Shown here: positions 1 to 8,578 of the stretch, in pieces | Position numbering within the stretch: the first letter of the stretch is position 1 | Layout: the number at the start of each line of letters is the position of its first letter | Assembly: GCF_003075525.1 (NCBI RefSeq) | Contig: NZ_QDDR01000012.1 | Span: forward strand, 62,001 to 126,000 | Direction of reading: 5' to 3' | DNA length: 64,000 nt | From: Pararhodobacter aggregans | GTDB lineage: Bacteria > Pseudomonadota > Alphaproteobacteria > Rhodobacterales > Rhodobacteraceae | The notes under the pieces: generated by a model | Databases searched by the model: none | What the model was told of the DNA's origin: nothing | Seen by the model: the letters and a program-made list of their open reading frames with translations, nothing else | Made by a program: the position numbers and the translations under genes

Positions 1-2
1 GC

Positions 3-548
3 AAGGCGCTCGAGGTCATCTCGTTCCTGCCGATCGCCATCCCGCCGGTGGTCCTGGCCATCGCCGTCCTGCTGATCTACCTGCGGACGCCGCTATACGG
101 CACGGTCTGGATCATCGTGCTCGCGCATGTGACCGCCTATATCGCCTTTGGCACACGCACCATGAATGCAGCCCTGCTTCAGATCCACAGCGAGCTGGAA
201 AACGCCTCCTTCGTCTGTGGCGCCGGATGGTTCACCATGTTGCGGCGGATCATCTTTCCGCTGCTGCTGCCCCACATCCTCAACGGCTGGCTCTGGGTCG
301 CAGGGCACAGCGCGCGCGACATCACCTTTCCGCTGTTCCTGATCACCTCGTCCAACGTCGTCGCCGCGTCGCAGCTCTATCTCCTGTGGACGACGCCCGA
401 GATCCCGACCGCCTCGGCGCTTGCCGTCATCCTGGTGTTGGGATTGCTGTCGGTTGTGGTGCCGGTTCAGCTTTACGCCGCGCGGCTGGAAAGCGGCCGC
501 CACCGCAAGTCGCGGGCCAGCGATCCCGCCCTGGCCCCGGCCGAATGA
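3..548 (+). CDS. Iron(III)/FbpB-type ABC transporter permease, C-terminal part
   Basis: The gene enters from the left edge already in frame, so its start lies outside the window. The visible 181 residues are strongly hydrophobic, with about four to five membrane segments. They include an EAA-type loop (ELENASFVCGAGWFTMLRR...FPLLLPHIL) that docks the ATPase in binding-protein-dependent permeases. The sequence style (FLPIAIPPVVLAIAVLLIYL, HSARDITFPLFL) fits the second half of FbpB/ThiP/polyamine-type inner-membrane permeases that import iron(III) or small organic ligands. An aldo/keto reductase follows 16 bases later. The binding protein at 3030 is of the same general transporter class but has its own promoter. 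Substrate cannot be read from this fragment. Confidence 0.85.
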   Translation, partial: KALEVISFLPIAIPPVVLAIAVLLIYLRTPLYGTVWIIVLAHVTAYIAFGTRTMNAALLQIHSELENASFVCGAGWFTMLRRIIFPLLLPHILNGWLWVAGHSARDITFPLFLITSSNVVAASQLYLLWTTPEIPTASALAVILVLGLLSVVVPVQLYAARLESGRHRKSRASDPALAPAE

Positions 549-564
549 TGCGAGGATTTGCACG

Positions 565-1593
565 ATGAACTATCGTTCCCTTGGCCGCAGCGGCTTCATG
601 GTGGCGCCGCTCGCGCTCGGCACCTTCAATTTCGGCGGGCCGACAGACGAGGCGACCTCGATCCGCATCATGCTCCGGGCGCTCGACGCCGGGATCAACC
701 TGTTCGACGTTGCCAATTCCTACAACGAGGGCCGCAGCGAGGAATTCGTCGGCAAGGCCATCGCCGAATGGGGCCGGCGCGATGATGTGGTGATCGCCAC
801 GAAGGTGCATTTCCCGGTGGGGCAGGGACCCAACGACAGCGGCAACTCGCGCTATCACATCCTGCGCGAATGCGACCGCAGCCTGGCCCGCATGAAGGTC
901 GACCATATCGACCTTCTGCAACTGCACCGCCCCGACTTCACCATCCCCGCGGACGAGACCTTGCGGGCGCTGGATGATCTGGTGGCCGCGGGCAAGGTTC
1001 GATACATCGGCACGTCGTCCTTTCCGGCCTGGAAGGTGATGGAGGCCGTCGCCCTGGCCGACCGGCGGGGATGGGCGCGGCCGATCGTCGAACAGCCGCC
1101 CTATAACCTGCTTGACCGGCGGGTCGAGAATGAACTGGTGCCGCTCTGCCTGGCGCAGGGCCTGTCCCTGGTCCCCTACGCTCCGCTGGCCCAGGGCGTG
1201 CTGGCCGGGCGCTATGCGTCGGCCGATGACCTTCCGGCGGATTCGCGGGCGGTCACGCGGGGCGGTGTCTATTCGGACCGGGTGAACGACGCCGGTATCG
1301 CAGTCGGGCGGGAAGTCGCCCGGCTGGCGGCAGAGGCCGGCACGAGCGCCGCGCAGCTCGCCATGGCCTGGGTGCGCGACCAACCGGCGGTGGCGGCACC
1401 GCTGTTCGGCCCGCGGACGCTCGAGCAGCTGGAGCATATGCTGCCCGTTCTGGACCTGCCCTTTCCCCCCGACCTGCGGGAGGCCTTCGACACTCTGGTC
1501 CCGCCGGGAAGCGCGGTCACCAATTTCCACAACGGGGCACGCTGGATGAAGCAGGTGCTCGCCGTGCCGCATCCCGAAAGGACGCCCCGATGA
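565..1593 (+). CDS. Aldo/keto reductase
   Basis: A 342-residue AKR-fold NAD(P)H-dependent oxidoreductase of normal length for the YajO/Tas-like group. The catalytic tetrad is visible: Asp48 and Tyr53 (LFDVANSYNEGRSEEFVGKAI), Lys80 (VVIATKVHF) and His121 (LLQLHRPD). A longer open frame runs upstream, but the ATG at 565 is preceded by AGGA, follows the permease stop, and starts with the family-typical MNYRSLGRSG. Its stop overlaps the next start (ATGA), so it is translationally coupled to the NTF2-like gene. Substrate is unknown; the neighbouring importer suggests it reduces or oxidises an imported sugar-like or carbonyl compound, which is inference. Confidence 0.93.
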   Translation: MNYRSLGRSGFMVAPLALGTFNFGGPTDEATSIRIMLRALDAGINLFDVANSYNEGRSEEFVGKAIAEWGRRDDVVIATKVHFPVGQGPNDSGNSRYHILRECDRSLARMKVDHIDLLQLHRPDFTIPADETLRALDDLVAAGKVRYIGTSSFPAWKVMEAVALADRRGWARPIVEQPPYNLLDRRVENELVPLCLAQGLSLVPYAPLAQGVLAGRYASADDLPADSRAVTRGGVYSDRVNDAGIAVGREVARLAAEAGTSAAQLAMAWVRDQPAVAAPLFGPRTLEQLEHMLPVLDLPFPPDLREAFDTLVPPGSAVTNFHNGARWMKQVLAVPHPERTPR

Positions 1594-1973
1594 CCGAGAT
1601 GGACGCCCCGATTGCCCTGGCCGATGCCTATGCCCGCGCATTTCATGCGGGCGACGCGGACCGGCTGCGCGCGATCTTCCTGCCTGAGTGCAAACTGCAA
1701 TTCGTCGATGGCGATGCGCTCAGGTGCTTCGAGGCCCGGGACTGGATCGACCTCGTGGCGAGCCGCCCCTCGCAGGCGGCGCAGGGGCGGGCGCTGGATT
1801 ATCGACTGGTCTCGGCCCACATGGCCGGGCCCCATTGCGCGGCCGTCGCGCTGGAAATGGCAGCGGAACCCGGTTCCCGTTTCAGCGATGTGCTGCACCT
1901 GCTGCGCATCGGCGGGGTCTGGAAGATCGTCGCCAAGTCCTTTGCGGTGCTGCCGGTCGCCGTCGCCTCGTAG
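1590..1973 (+). CDS. NTF2/SnoaL-like family protein
   Basis: A 127-residue protein with the small alpha+beta-barrel pattern of the NTF2-like superfamily: an N-terminal helix (ALADAYARAFHAGDADRLRAIF), then strands, ending in a typical strand pair (HLLRIGGVWKIVAKSFAVLPV). Members are ligand-binding or small isomerase/dehydratase-type enzymes or subunits. No catalytic residues can be assigned from sequence alone. It overlaps the aldo/keto reductase by four bases, so the two are co-expressed and probably act on the same compound. It converges with the FadR-type gene downstream. Confidence 0.75.
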   Translation: MTEMDAPIALADAYARAFHAGDADRLRAIFLPECKLQFVDGDALRCFEARDWIDLVASRPSQAAQGRALDYRLVSAHMAGPHCAAVALEMAAEPGSRFSDVLHLLRIGGVWKIVAKSFAVLPVAVAS

Positions 1974-1996
1974 GACGCGCGAGCGGCCCGGCAGCC

Positions 1997-2749
1997 TCAA
2001 CTCATGCCGAGAAACTCGGCATAGGCGGTGACGTGCCGTTCCATCAGGCGCTTCGCCTCGGCCGGATCCTGCTTTTCGATGGCATCGGTGATGCGCCCGT
2101 GGATCCGGACCACCTGCTGTCGGACCTCGGGCGGGTTCAGGGTCTCGTCATTCGTCACGTCATAGACCGCGTGCGAGATCGATTCCATGAAGGCGATCAG
2201 CAGGTCGTTGTGGCTGGCGTGAACGATGGCCATGTGCCAGTCGAGGTTGCCGCGCAGAAACCTGTCCAGATCATCGATGCCCGCGACCATCGCCGCGTGC
2301 TTCTCCTGGATCCGGGCCAGATCCTCGTCGGTGCGGTGCTTGGCGGCCAGCATCGCGGCGGTCGGTTCGATGGCGCCCCGGGCCTCGACCAGCGAAACGC
2401 GCCGGGTCCGCCGGCTGGAAATGAACAGGCTGACGGTCTTGACGATGGTGTCGCGTCCCGGCTTGCAGACCCGCGAGCCGCCGTTGCGCCCCTGCTTGGT
2501 GGCAATCAGCCCCTCTAGCTCCAGCATGCGCAGGGCATCCCGTACCGACGAGCGCGACAACCCCGAGGATTCGGTCAGTTCGCGTTCGTTGGGCAGCATG
2601 TCACCATCGGACAGCCGGCCGCCGACGATCTCTTCGCGCAGCTGGTTTGCCAGGACTTCCGCGGCCCGGGGGATCTTCACCGGGCCGAGTTTGAGGCTGC
2701 TGGAGGCGGGTGATTTCAAGGCTGCCATCTGTTCCCGGTACTGCGCCAT
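1997..2749 (-). CDS. FadR/GntR-family transcriptional regulator
   Basis: A 250-residue regulator with an N-terminal winged helix (about residues 25-90: LPNERELTESSGLSRSSVRDALRMLELEGLIATKQGRNGGSRV) and an all-helical FCD ligand domain (about 110-235). The FCD domain carries the usual Asp/His metal-site positions (NLDWHMAI, HGRI, MERHVTAY). The ATG at 2749 was chosen over an upstream in-frame start because GGAGGTCAC lies immediately ahead of it. It is divergent from the binding-protein gene at 3030 and is the natural candidate to control it and itself. FCD regulators usually respond to small organic acids; the ligand here is unknown. Confidence 0.9.
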   Translation of the reverse strand: MAQYREQMAALKSPASSSLKLGPVKIPRAAEVLANQLREEIVGGRLSDGDMLPNERELTESSGLSRSSVRDALRMLELEGLIATKQGRNGGSRVCKPGRDTIVKTVSLFISSRRTRRVSLVEARGAIEPTAAMLAAKHRTDEDLARIQEKHAAMVAGIDDLDRFLRGNLDWHMAIVHASHNDLLIAFMESISHAVYDVTNDETLNPPEVRQQVVRIHGRITDAIEKQDPAEAKRLMERHVTAYAEFLGMS

Positions 2750-3029
2750 GTGACCTCCGTCCGTTGTCGTACATTTGCCAACCGATAGCAAACCTCAGTT
2801 GATACTAAACATCCATCCTTGACACTTCTGCCACGCATCTTGCTAATCATATGTCATTTATACATCGCATTTAGTAGCATGTTAATACAAGATATTTCTT
2901 GGTAAATCCGGCCATTTACGGCCAGCCTGCATTAAAGGTCTAATATTTAGTTGACTCGCGGTTTGGGGCGCTGCATCCTCGGGTCGACGCATGCTGAGAC
3001 TGTCACTATGCGCAACAAGGGAGGAAGAC
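2750..3029. promoter_or_regulatory. Divergent promoter region of fadR-type gene and binding protein
   Basis: This 280-base non-coding stretch is clearly more AT-rich than its surroundings, especially 2795-2945. It separates the leftward regulator from the rightward binding-protein gene. Candidate operator elements are an inverted pair TACTAAA (2803-2809) and TTTAGTA (2870-2876), and an ATGT-N7-ACAT dyad near 2851-2865. No convincing -35/-10 pair could be fixed. Assignment as the binding region of the adjacent FadR-type protein is inference from position. Confidence 0.5.
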
Positions 3030-4103
3030 ATGCCGTTCCATTCGACGATGGCCCGTTTGACCGGGACCGCAGCCTTGGCAACGTTTCTTGCAACCGGGAC
3101 ACTCGCCCAGACGGTCGAAGAACTGGTGGCAGGCGCCCGGGAGGAGGGCGAGCTGGTGGTGTTGATGCTGCACCCGACCGACAGCGCCAACCGGAACCGG
3201 CTGATCGACGCGTTCCTCGAGGAATACGATCTGGACATCAATATCGAATGGGCGCCGACGCACCCGACCGCCCTGATGGCACGGCTGAACGCTGAAAGCG
3301 CCTCGGGCGTCTTCAGCGGGGATGTGGGGCAGGGCAGCGTCGACGATCTCTGGCCCTCGGTGCAGCGGGGCTATATCGCCTCGGTCGACTGGGCCGGGAT
3401 CTTTGGCGACGACCTTCCCGGCATCGAGGCCGCGGCCTCGGGCGTGCCCCCCGAAATGGAGGGGACCGTCCTTTCCATGTTCGACCTCGTTTACGGGCTG
3501 ATCTGGAACCCTGAATTCGTCGAGGAAAGCGAGCTGCCGGTCACCGTGTCCGATCTGACCGCGCCGGAATGGGCCGGCAGGCTGGCGCTCAATTCCTACC
3601 ATATCGCGCCGGTCGATTACCTCAGCTACGCCATCGGCGAGGACGAGACCGTGGCGATCGTCGAGGGGTTGCTGGCCAATTCCCCGATCCTCAAGCCGGG
3701 AAGCGGTGCGGTTGGCGCGGCCGTTTCTGGCGGTGAGGCGGCGGTGGGAACCGGCATGTCCTACGCCACCGATCTGGCCATCGCCCGCGGCGAGCCCATC
3801 CGGTTTCGTCCCTTCGCCGATTACACGCCGGTCCTGGGCATGAAGACCTTCGTTCCGGAATTCGCGCCGCACCCGAATGCCGCGCGCCTGTTTGCCGCCT
3901 GGTTCGCTACGCGGGGCATCGAAATGATCGGGGAAGAGGAGCATATCGGCCAGCTGGCCAATCCGAACTCGACCGTCGGCGCCGCGCTGCTGCGGCAGAT
4001 CGAAGAAGCGGGTTCGACCATCGTGTCGGTTTCCTCGGTCGCGCAGTTCGACCAACTGGCGGAAACGCGGCGGATCATCGACGCCATGATCGCCGATCAG
4101 TGA
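3030..4103 (+). CDS. Iron/polyamine-type ABC transporter substrate-binding protein
   Basis: A 357-residue periplasmic binding protein of the type II (FbpA/PotD-like) class. Residues 1-26 form a signal peptide ending LAQ/TVE. The mature part begins ELVAGAREEGELVVL, the usual opening of this family. The ATG at 3030 is preceded by GGGAGGAAGAC; an earlier in-frame start at 2991 lacks a ribosome site. It stands alone between the divergent FadR-type regulator and a terminator at 4177. The matching permease may be the one ending at 548, but this cannot be proven because the rest of that operon is outside the window. Iron, thiamine or another small ligand are all possible. Confidence 0.88.
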   Translation: MPFHSTMARLTGTAALATFLATGTLAQTVEELVAGAREEGELVVLMLHPTDSANRNRLIDAFLEEYDLDINIEWAPTHPTALMARLNAESASGVFSGDVGQGSVDDLWPSVQRGYIASVDWAGIFGDDLPGIEAAASGVPPEMEGTVLSMFDLVYGLIWNPEFVEESELPVTVSDLTAPEWAGRLALNSYHIAPVDYLSYAIGEDETVAIVEGLLANSPILKPGSGAVGAAVSGGEAAVGTGMSYATDLAIARGEPIRFRPFADYTPVLGMKTFVPEFAPHPNAARLFAAWFATRGIEMIGEEEHIGQLANPNSTVGAALLRQIEEAGSTIVSVSSVAQFDQLAETRRIIDAMIADQ

Positions 4104-4176
4104 GCCCGTCGCGCGCGCGGGTCAGGCCCGGCTGCTGAAAGCTGGCCGCGTTCCGGCCGGGACCTGCTCAAGTCGC

Positions 4177-4213
4177 ACGATGCGCCTCCTCTGGATGGCG
4201 CATCGTCTTTTGT
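4177..4213 (+). terminator. Rho-independent terminator after the binding-protein gene
   Basis: A perfect 10-bp stem, ACGATGCGCC (4177-4186) against GGCGCATCGT (4197-4206), encloses a 10-base loop and is followed by CTTTTGTCT. It sits about 75 bases past the binding-protein stop and just before the converging cysG stop. The T-rich tail is on the plus strand. Confidence 0.8.
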
Positions 4214-4214
4214 C

Positions 4215-5621
4215 TCATGTCGCGTAATGCCGGTGCTGGGCCAGAGCGTGGCTGCGGGCGGCGACGGATGCCACCCGGGTGCGACGCGATACGGCCTTCG
4301 GCCAGCGCAACACGATGATCGCCCCGCTGCCGATGCCCGAGACCAGATCGGGCAGGTCACCGAGCCGCCCGGCAAGCTGCCGCTCCTCTGCGGATTGCGC
4401 GGCGACGATGACATCCACCTCAATATCCTGCGGCGTGCCGGCCGCCAGCAGCCGGTCGCGAATCTGCGGCGCCGCGCCGACCGCCATGTAGAAGCAGGTG
4501 GTCGTCCCGGGCGAGACATGCGCCGCCCAGTCCGGCGACGGATCTCCGGGACGGCAGCGGCCGGTGGTCAGCACCAGCGTATCGGTCTCGCCCCGCTCGG
4601 TGAGGGATCGCGTCAACGAGGCCGCGGCACCGGCAGCGGCGGTGACGCCCGGCACGATCTCGACCGCGATACCGGCGGCGCGGGCGGCGGCGATTTCCTC
4701 GGTCGCGCGGCCAAAGACGCCGGGATCGCCGGACTTCAGCCGGACCACCAGCTTGCCGGCACGGGCGGCGGCGACGATGACGCCATTGATGCGGTCCTGC
4801 GGCCAGGCATTGCCGCCGACCTCCTTTCCGACGCTGATCCGTTCGGCATCGCGCCGGGCCAGATCGAGGACGGCCGGATCGATCAGCCGGTCGTAGAAGA
4901 TCACATCCGCCTCCTGCAGACGGCGCAATCCGCGCAAGGTGAGCAGGTCGGCCGCCCCCGGTCCGGCACCGATCAGGCTGATCCGACCGGCGGGCGGCGG
5001 CGGGCCACCGGCCGCGATGGCCGTCTTGATCTGCTGTGCCGCCGCGTCGATGCCGTCTGCCGGCCTGACCGTGCGAAACACCCAATCCCAGAACGCCCGG
5101 CGCCCTTCATGGGGGATTCCCGCTTCCACCGCTCCGCGCAGCCGCCCAGCCAGGGCCGCCAGATCGCCCAGCCGCGGTTCCAGCAGCGTTTCGATCCGCG
5201 CCCGGATGTTGCGGCCCAGCACCGGCGCGGTGCCTTCGGTGCCGATGGCGACCACGACCGGGTCACGGTCGACGATGGCCGGGGTGAAGGCGTCGCACAG
5301 CGCCGGGCGGTCGACGACATTCACCAGCGCGGCGCCGCGCTGCTTGGCCAGGTGGTGCAGCGCCCGGTCGCGCGCGGCATCGCCTGTCGCGACAAAGACC
5401 AGGCTGGCGCCGGCCCAGTCGGCCTTGGCGGGGTCGGTCAGGTGCCGGGCGCGGCCGGCGCCGACCAGGCCTGCCAGTTCGGGGTCAAGGTCCGGCGCGA
5501 CCAGCACAATCCCGGCGGTGGTCCGGGCGATCAGCCGGGCTTTCTGCGCGGCCTGTTCCCCGCCGCCGGCAATGATGACGGTGCGCTGGTTCATGGTCAG
5601 GAACATCGGGAAGGTCTGCAT
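4215..5621 (-). CDS. cysG: Siroheme synthase (uroporphyrinogen-III methyltransferase / precorrin-2 dehydrogenase-ferrochelatase)
   Basis: A 468-residue fused enzyme that makes siroheme from uroporphyrinogen III. Residues 1-200 are the NAD-dependent precorrin-2 dehydrogenase/ferrochelatase half (VIIAGGGEQAAQKARLI). Residues about 215-455 are the SAM-dependent methyltransferase half (SLIGAGPGAADLLTLRGLRRLQEADVIFYDRL; VRLKSGDPGVFGRATEEI). Length matches CysG. It is the last gene of the nitrate cluster, nine bases after the nitrate reductase stop. This supplies the siroheme required by NirB in the same transcript. Confidence 0.96.
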   Translation of the reverse strand: MQTFPMFLTMNQRTVIIAGGGEQAAQKARLIARTTAGIVLVAPDLDPELAGLVGAGRARHLTDPAKADWAGASLVFVATGDAARDRALHHLAKQRGAALVNVVDRPALCDAFTPAIVDRDPVVVAIGTEGTAPVLGRNIRARIETLLEPRLGDLAALAGRLRGAVEAGIPHEGRRAFWDWVFRTVRPADGIDAAAQQIKTAIAAGGPPPPAGRISLIGAGPGAADLLTLRGLRRLQEADVIFYDRLIDPAVLDLARRDAERISVGKEVGGNAWPQDRINGVIVAAARAGKLVVRLKSGDPGVFGRATEEIAAARAAGIAVEIVPGVTAAAGAAASLTRSLTERGETDTLVLTTGRCRPGDPSPDWAAHVSPGTTTCFYMAVGAAPQIRDRLLAAGTPQDIEVDVIVAAQSAEERQLAGRLGDLPDLVSGIGSGAIIVLRWPKAVSRRTRVASVAARSHALAQHRHYAT

Positions 5622-5630
5622 GATCCGGTC

Positions 5631-8246
5631 CTATTCGGCGGCGAGGGCGGGTGAGGGGGGCGGGCTGGAAATGGCGGCCACCAGCGCCGCGATCTCGGGG
5701 CGGCAGGCGCCGCAATTGCTGCCCGCGCCGGTGGCCCGGGCGATGGCGGCGACATCGCAGGCGCCTGCCTGCGCCGCGGCCGCGATCCGGTTGCGCCCGA
5801 CTCCGGTGCAGGCGCAGACGAGGGGGCCGTTGTCGGGCTGGTCGGCGCGCGCGCGGGGGGCAAGGCTGCCGGGCAGGACCGGTGCGCCGATCCGGGCGAT
5901 GATCGCGTCACGGGCCAGCGCGACCGGCGCGGGGCCCGAAAACAGCAGCGCGCCGATCCGGCCCCGGTCGACAAGGGCAAGCGTGGCCAATCCGCGCGCG
6001 GGATCGTCGGACCGAATGAACTGGGCCTCGGGCAGGTCGAACAGGCGCCGCGCGAAGGCCTCGATATCCGCGGGCGCGGTCAGGTCGGCAAGCTCGGCGG
6101 CATGACCCGATTCGGTGACGCGCCGCGCCCAATAGGCGCTGTCGGGCGTGATGTCGCGGGCCGCAGCGGCGAAAGCGAACCAGCGGGCGGGGAATGGCGC
6201 GACCGAGACCGTCGCCGCCTTGAGTTCGGGCTGCCCCGAGATCGGGTCGAGCGCGCCGGGCACCAGCGCATCCACACGGCCGGTGGGCGCGGTCTCGCCG
6301 GACCAGTGCATCGGCGCGAAGGCCTGCCCGCGACCGACCCGGTCGCTCAGGACGACGCGCAGTATCGCGCTTCCATGGTCCGAGGTAACCTCGGCCAGCC
6401 CGAAGGGCGCAACGCCCAGTTGCAGCGCATCGGCGGGGTGCAGGTCGATGAACGGCTCGCCGAGATGACGATTCAGCCGAGCGGCGCGGTTGGTGCGGGT
6501 CATCGTGTGCCACTGGTCGCGGATGCGTCCGGTGTTCAGCCGCAGCGGACGCTTTTCCGAGGGCATGGCCGCCGGGGGGCGGGATGTGACTGCCACCATC
6601 CGCCCGCGCCGGTCGGGTGTGAAGAACTGCCCGTCGGCAAAGAACCGGCCCCCCTGCCGATGGGCGCTGAAGGGCCAGCGGAAGGGATCCATCACGTCAT
6701 ACCCGGCATCGCTGATCCGGGCTTTGCCCGAAATGTCGAAATCCCGCCCGAACCGGCCCGCGATGCCCGAGAGGGCAGCGTGCTCGCGGAAGATCGCGGC
6801 GGGACCGGACCAGTCGAAGCCGGAAAACCCCATGCGCCGAGCGACCTGCGCCAGCATCCACCAATCGGGCCTGGCCTGACCGGGTGCGGCGATCACCTGC
6901 CGCTGGCGACTGATCGTGCGGTCGGAATTGGTGACGGTGCCGGACTTTTCGGCCCAGGCGGCGGCCGGCAGCAGGACATGCGCCAGCCGCGCGGTATCGG
7001 TGGCACCGGTTACGTCGCTGACCACGACGAAATCGCATCCGGCAATCGCGGCGCGCACCGCATCGGCCTCGGGCAGGGTCACGGCGGGGTTGGTGTGGAT
7101 GATCCACAGCGCCTTGATCCGCCCGTCTCCTGCGGCGCGGAACAGGTCGACGGCCTTCAATCCCGGGCGGTCGGCCATCCGGGTCGCGTTCCAGAACCGG
7201 CCGACCGCCTGGCGGTGATCGGGATTTTCCAGCGCCAGATGACAGGCGAGCTGGTTCGCGAGGCCGCCGACCTCGCGCCCACCCATCGCATTCGGCTGGC
7301 CGGTGACCGAGAAAGGCCCCATGCCAGGGCGGCCGATGCGGCCCGTGGCCAGATGGCAGTTGAGGATGGCATTGACCTTGTCGGTGCCCGAGGTCGACTG
7401 GTTCACCCCCTGCGAGAAGACGGTGACAACCCGCGGTGTCGCGCACCAGAGGTCGATGAACCGGTCGAGAAGCGCCGGCGCAACGCCGGTTTCCGCCAGA
7501 TCGGCGCGGGCGGCGGCGATGGCGGCATCGGCACCCTCGATACGGGCGAGGTAAGCGGCATCCGTCAGGCCCCGGTCGGCAATCGCCACCAGCAGCCGGT
7601 TGAACAGCGCCACATCGGCGCCCGGCGAGAGCGGCAGATGCAGGTCGGCGGCATCGGCGGTGACGGACCGGCGCGGGTCGATGACGACGATCTTCGTGCC
7701 GCGCGCCGCCCTTGCCGCCTCGACCCTCTGCCACAGCACCGGATGGCACCAGGCAAGGTTGGAGCCGACCAGCACCACCAGATCGGCCTGGTCCAGGTCC
7801 TCGTAGGTGCCGGGCACCGTATCGGCACCGAAGGCGCGGGTGTGGCCGGCGACGGTCGAGGCCATGCACAGGCGCGAATTCGTGTCGACATTGGCGCTGC
7901 CGATGAAGCCCTTCATCAGCTTGTTCGCCACGTAATAATCCTCGGTCAGCATCTGCCCGGACAGATAGAAGGCGACCGAATCCGGCCCATGCCCGGCAAT
8001 CGTGTCGCGGAACCGCGCGGCGACCAGATCCAGTGCGGCGTCCCAGTCCGTTTCGACCCCCTTGACCAGCGGCGCGGTCAGCCGGCCGGACAGGCCGACC
8101 GTCTCGCCAAGAGCGGTGCCCTTGGAACAGAGCCGCCCGAGGTTGGCCGGGTGTTCAGGGTCGCCCTTGACCCTGATGCCATTCGCCACCGGCGTCAGGA
8201 TCACCCCGCAGCCGACCCCGCAATAGGGACAGGTGGACCGGGTCAT
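5631..8246 (-). CDS. nasC: Assimilatory nitrate reductase, molybdopterin catalytic subunit
   Basis: An 871-residue cytoplasmic molybdenum enzyme that reduces nitrate to nitrite. The N-terminus has the [4Fe-4S] cysteines (CPYCGVGC...GRLCSKG), followed by the large Mo-bisMGD domains (MCAST-type region, SNLAWCHPVLWQR, NQSTSGTDKVNAILNCHLATGRIGRPGMGPFSVTGQPNAMGGREVGG). At the C-terminus is a BFD-like [2Fe-2S] domain (VCACTGVGRN...GSNCGACRPEI), as in Klebsiella NasA. The start at 8246 was chosen because it puts the cysteine motif at residue 6 and overlaps nirD by ATGA; the open frame extends further upstream. The symbol follows Paracoccus usage; many annotations call it nasA. Confidence 0.95.
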   Translation of the reverse strand: MTRSTCPYCGVGCGVILTPVANGIRVKGDPEHPANLGRLCSKGTALGETVGLSGRLTAPLVKGVETDWDAALDLVAARFRDTIAGHGPDSVAFYLSGQMLTEDYYVANKLMKGFIGSANVDTNSRLCMASTVAGHTRAFGADTVPGTYEDLDQADLVVLVGSNLAWCHPVLWQRVEAARAARGTKIVVIDPRRSVTADAADLHLPLSPGADVALFNRLLVAIADRGLTDAAYLARIEGADAAIAAARADLAETGVAPALLDRFIDLWCATPRVVTVFSQGVNQSTSGTDKVNAILNCHLATGRIGRPGMGPFSVTGQPNAMGGREVGGLANQLACHLALENPDHRQAVGRFWNATRMADRPGLKAVDLFRAAGDGRIKALWIIHTNPAVTLPEADAVRAAIAGCDFVVVSDVTGATDTARLAHVLLPAAAWAEKSGTVTNSDRTISRQRQVIAAPGQARPDWWMLAQVARRMGFSGFDWSGPAAIFREHAALSGIAGRFGRDFDISGKARISDAGYDVMDPFRWPFSAHRQGGRFFADGQFFTPDRRGRMVAVTSRPPAAMPSEKRPLRLNTGRIRDQWHTMTRTNRAARLNRHLGEPFIDLHPADALQLGVAPFGLAEVTSDHGSAILRVVLSDRVGRGQAFAPMHWSGETAPTGRVDALVPGALDPISGQPELKAATVSVAPFPARWFAFAAAARDITPDSAYWARRVTESGHAAELADLTAPADIEAFARRLFDLPEAQFIRSDDPARGLATLALVDRGRIGALLFSGPAPVALARDAIIARIGAPVLPGSLAPRARADQPDNGPLVCACTGVGRNRIAAAAQAGACDVAAIARATGAGSNCGACRPEIAALVAAISSPPPSPALAAE

Positions 8247-8578
8247 GCGACGCGCCACGTCTGCAGCCGGGTCGCGTCGATCAGGACGCGGCCCTGCTCG
8301 ACCCGCGCGGGATAGGTGGCCACCGACCCATCGTCCTCTCCCAGCGCGCGGCCGGTCTCGAGGCTGAAAACCCAGGCATGCAGCGGGCAGGTCACGGCAT
8401 GGCCATGCACGATCCCCTCCGACAGCGGCCCGCCCTTGTGCGGGCAGCGGTCGTCGAGCGCGAACACCCGGTCGTCGAAGGTGCGGAAGACCGCGACGCA
8501 GCCTTGCGCCGTCTTCACCGTGCGCGCCCCGCGCGGCGGGATGTCGTCCAGCGCGGCAATGTCGATCCAGCGCGTCAT
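8243..8578 (-). CDS. nirD: Nitrite reductase small subunit, Rieske-type (NirD/NasG)
   Basis: A 111-residue Rieske-fold protein that accompanies the NADH-dependent nitrite reductase. Both halves of the [2Fe-2S] ligand motif are present: CPHKGGPL near residue 45 and CPLHAW near residue 63. It is therefore a cluster-binding form, unlike the enterobacterial NirD that lost the ligands. This matches the Paracoccus NasG ferredoxin, which passes electrons between NasB and NasC. Four-base overlaps with both nirB and the nitrate reductase gene indicate coupled translation. Confidence 0.95.
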   Translation of the reverse strand: MTRWIDIAALDDIPPRGARTVKTAQGCVAVFRTFDDRVFALDDRCPHKGGPLSEGIVHGHAVTCPLHAWVFSLETGRALGEDDGSVATYPARVEQGRVLIDATRLQTWRVA

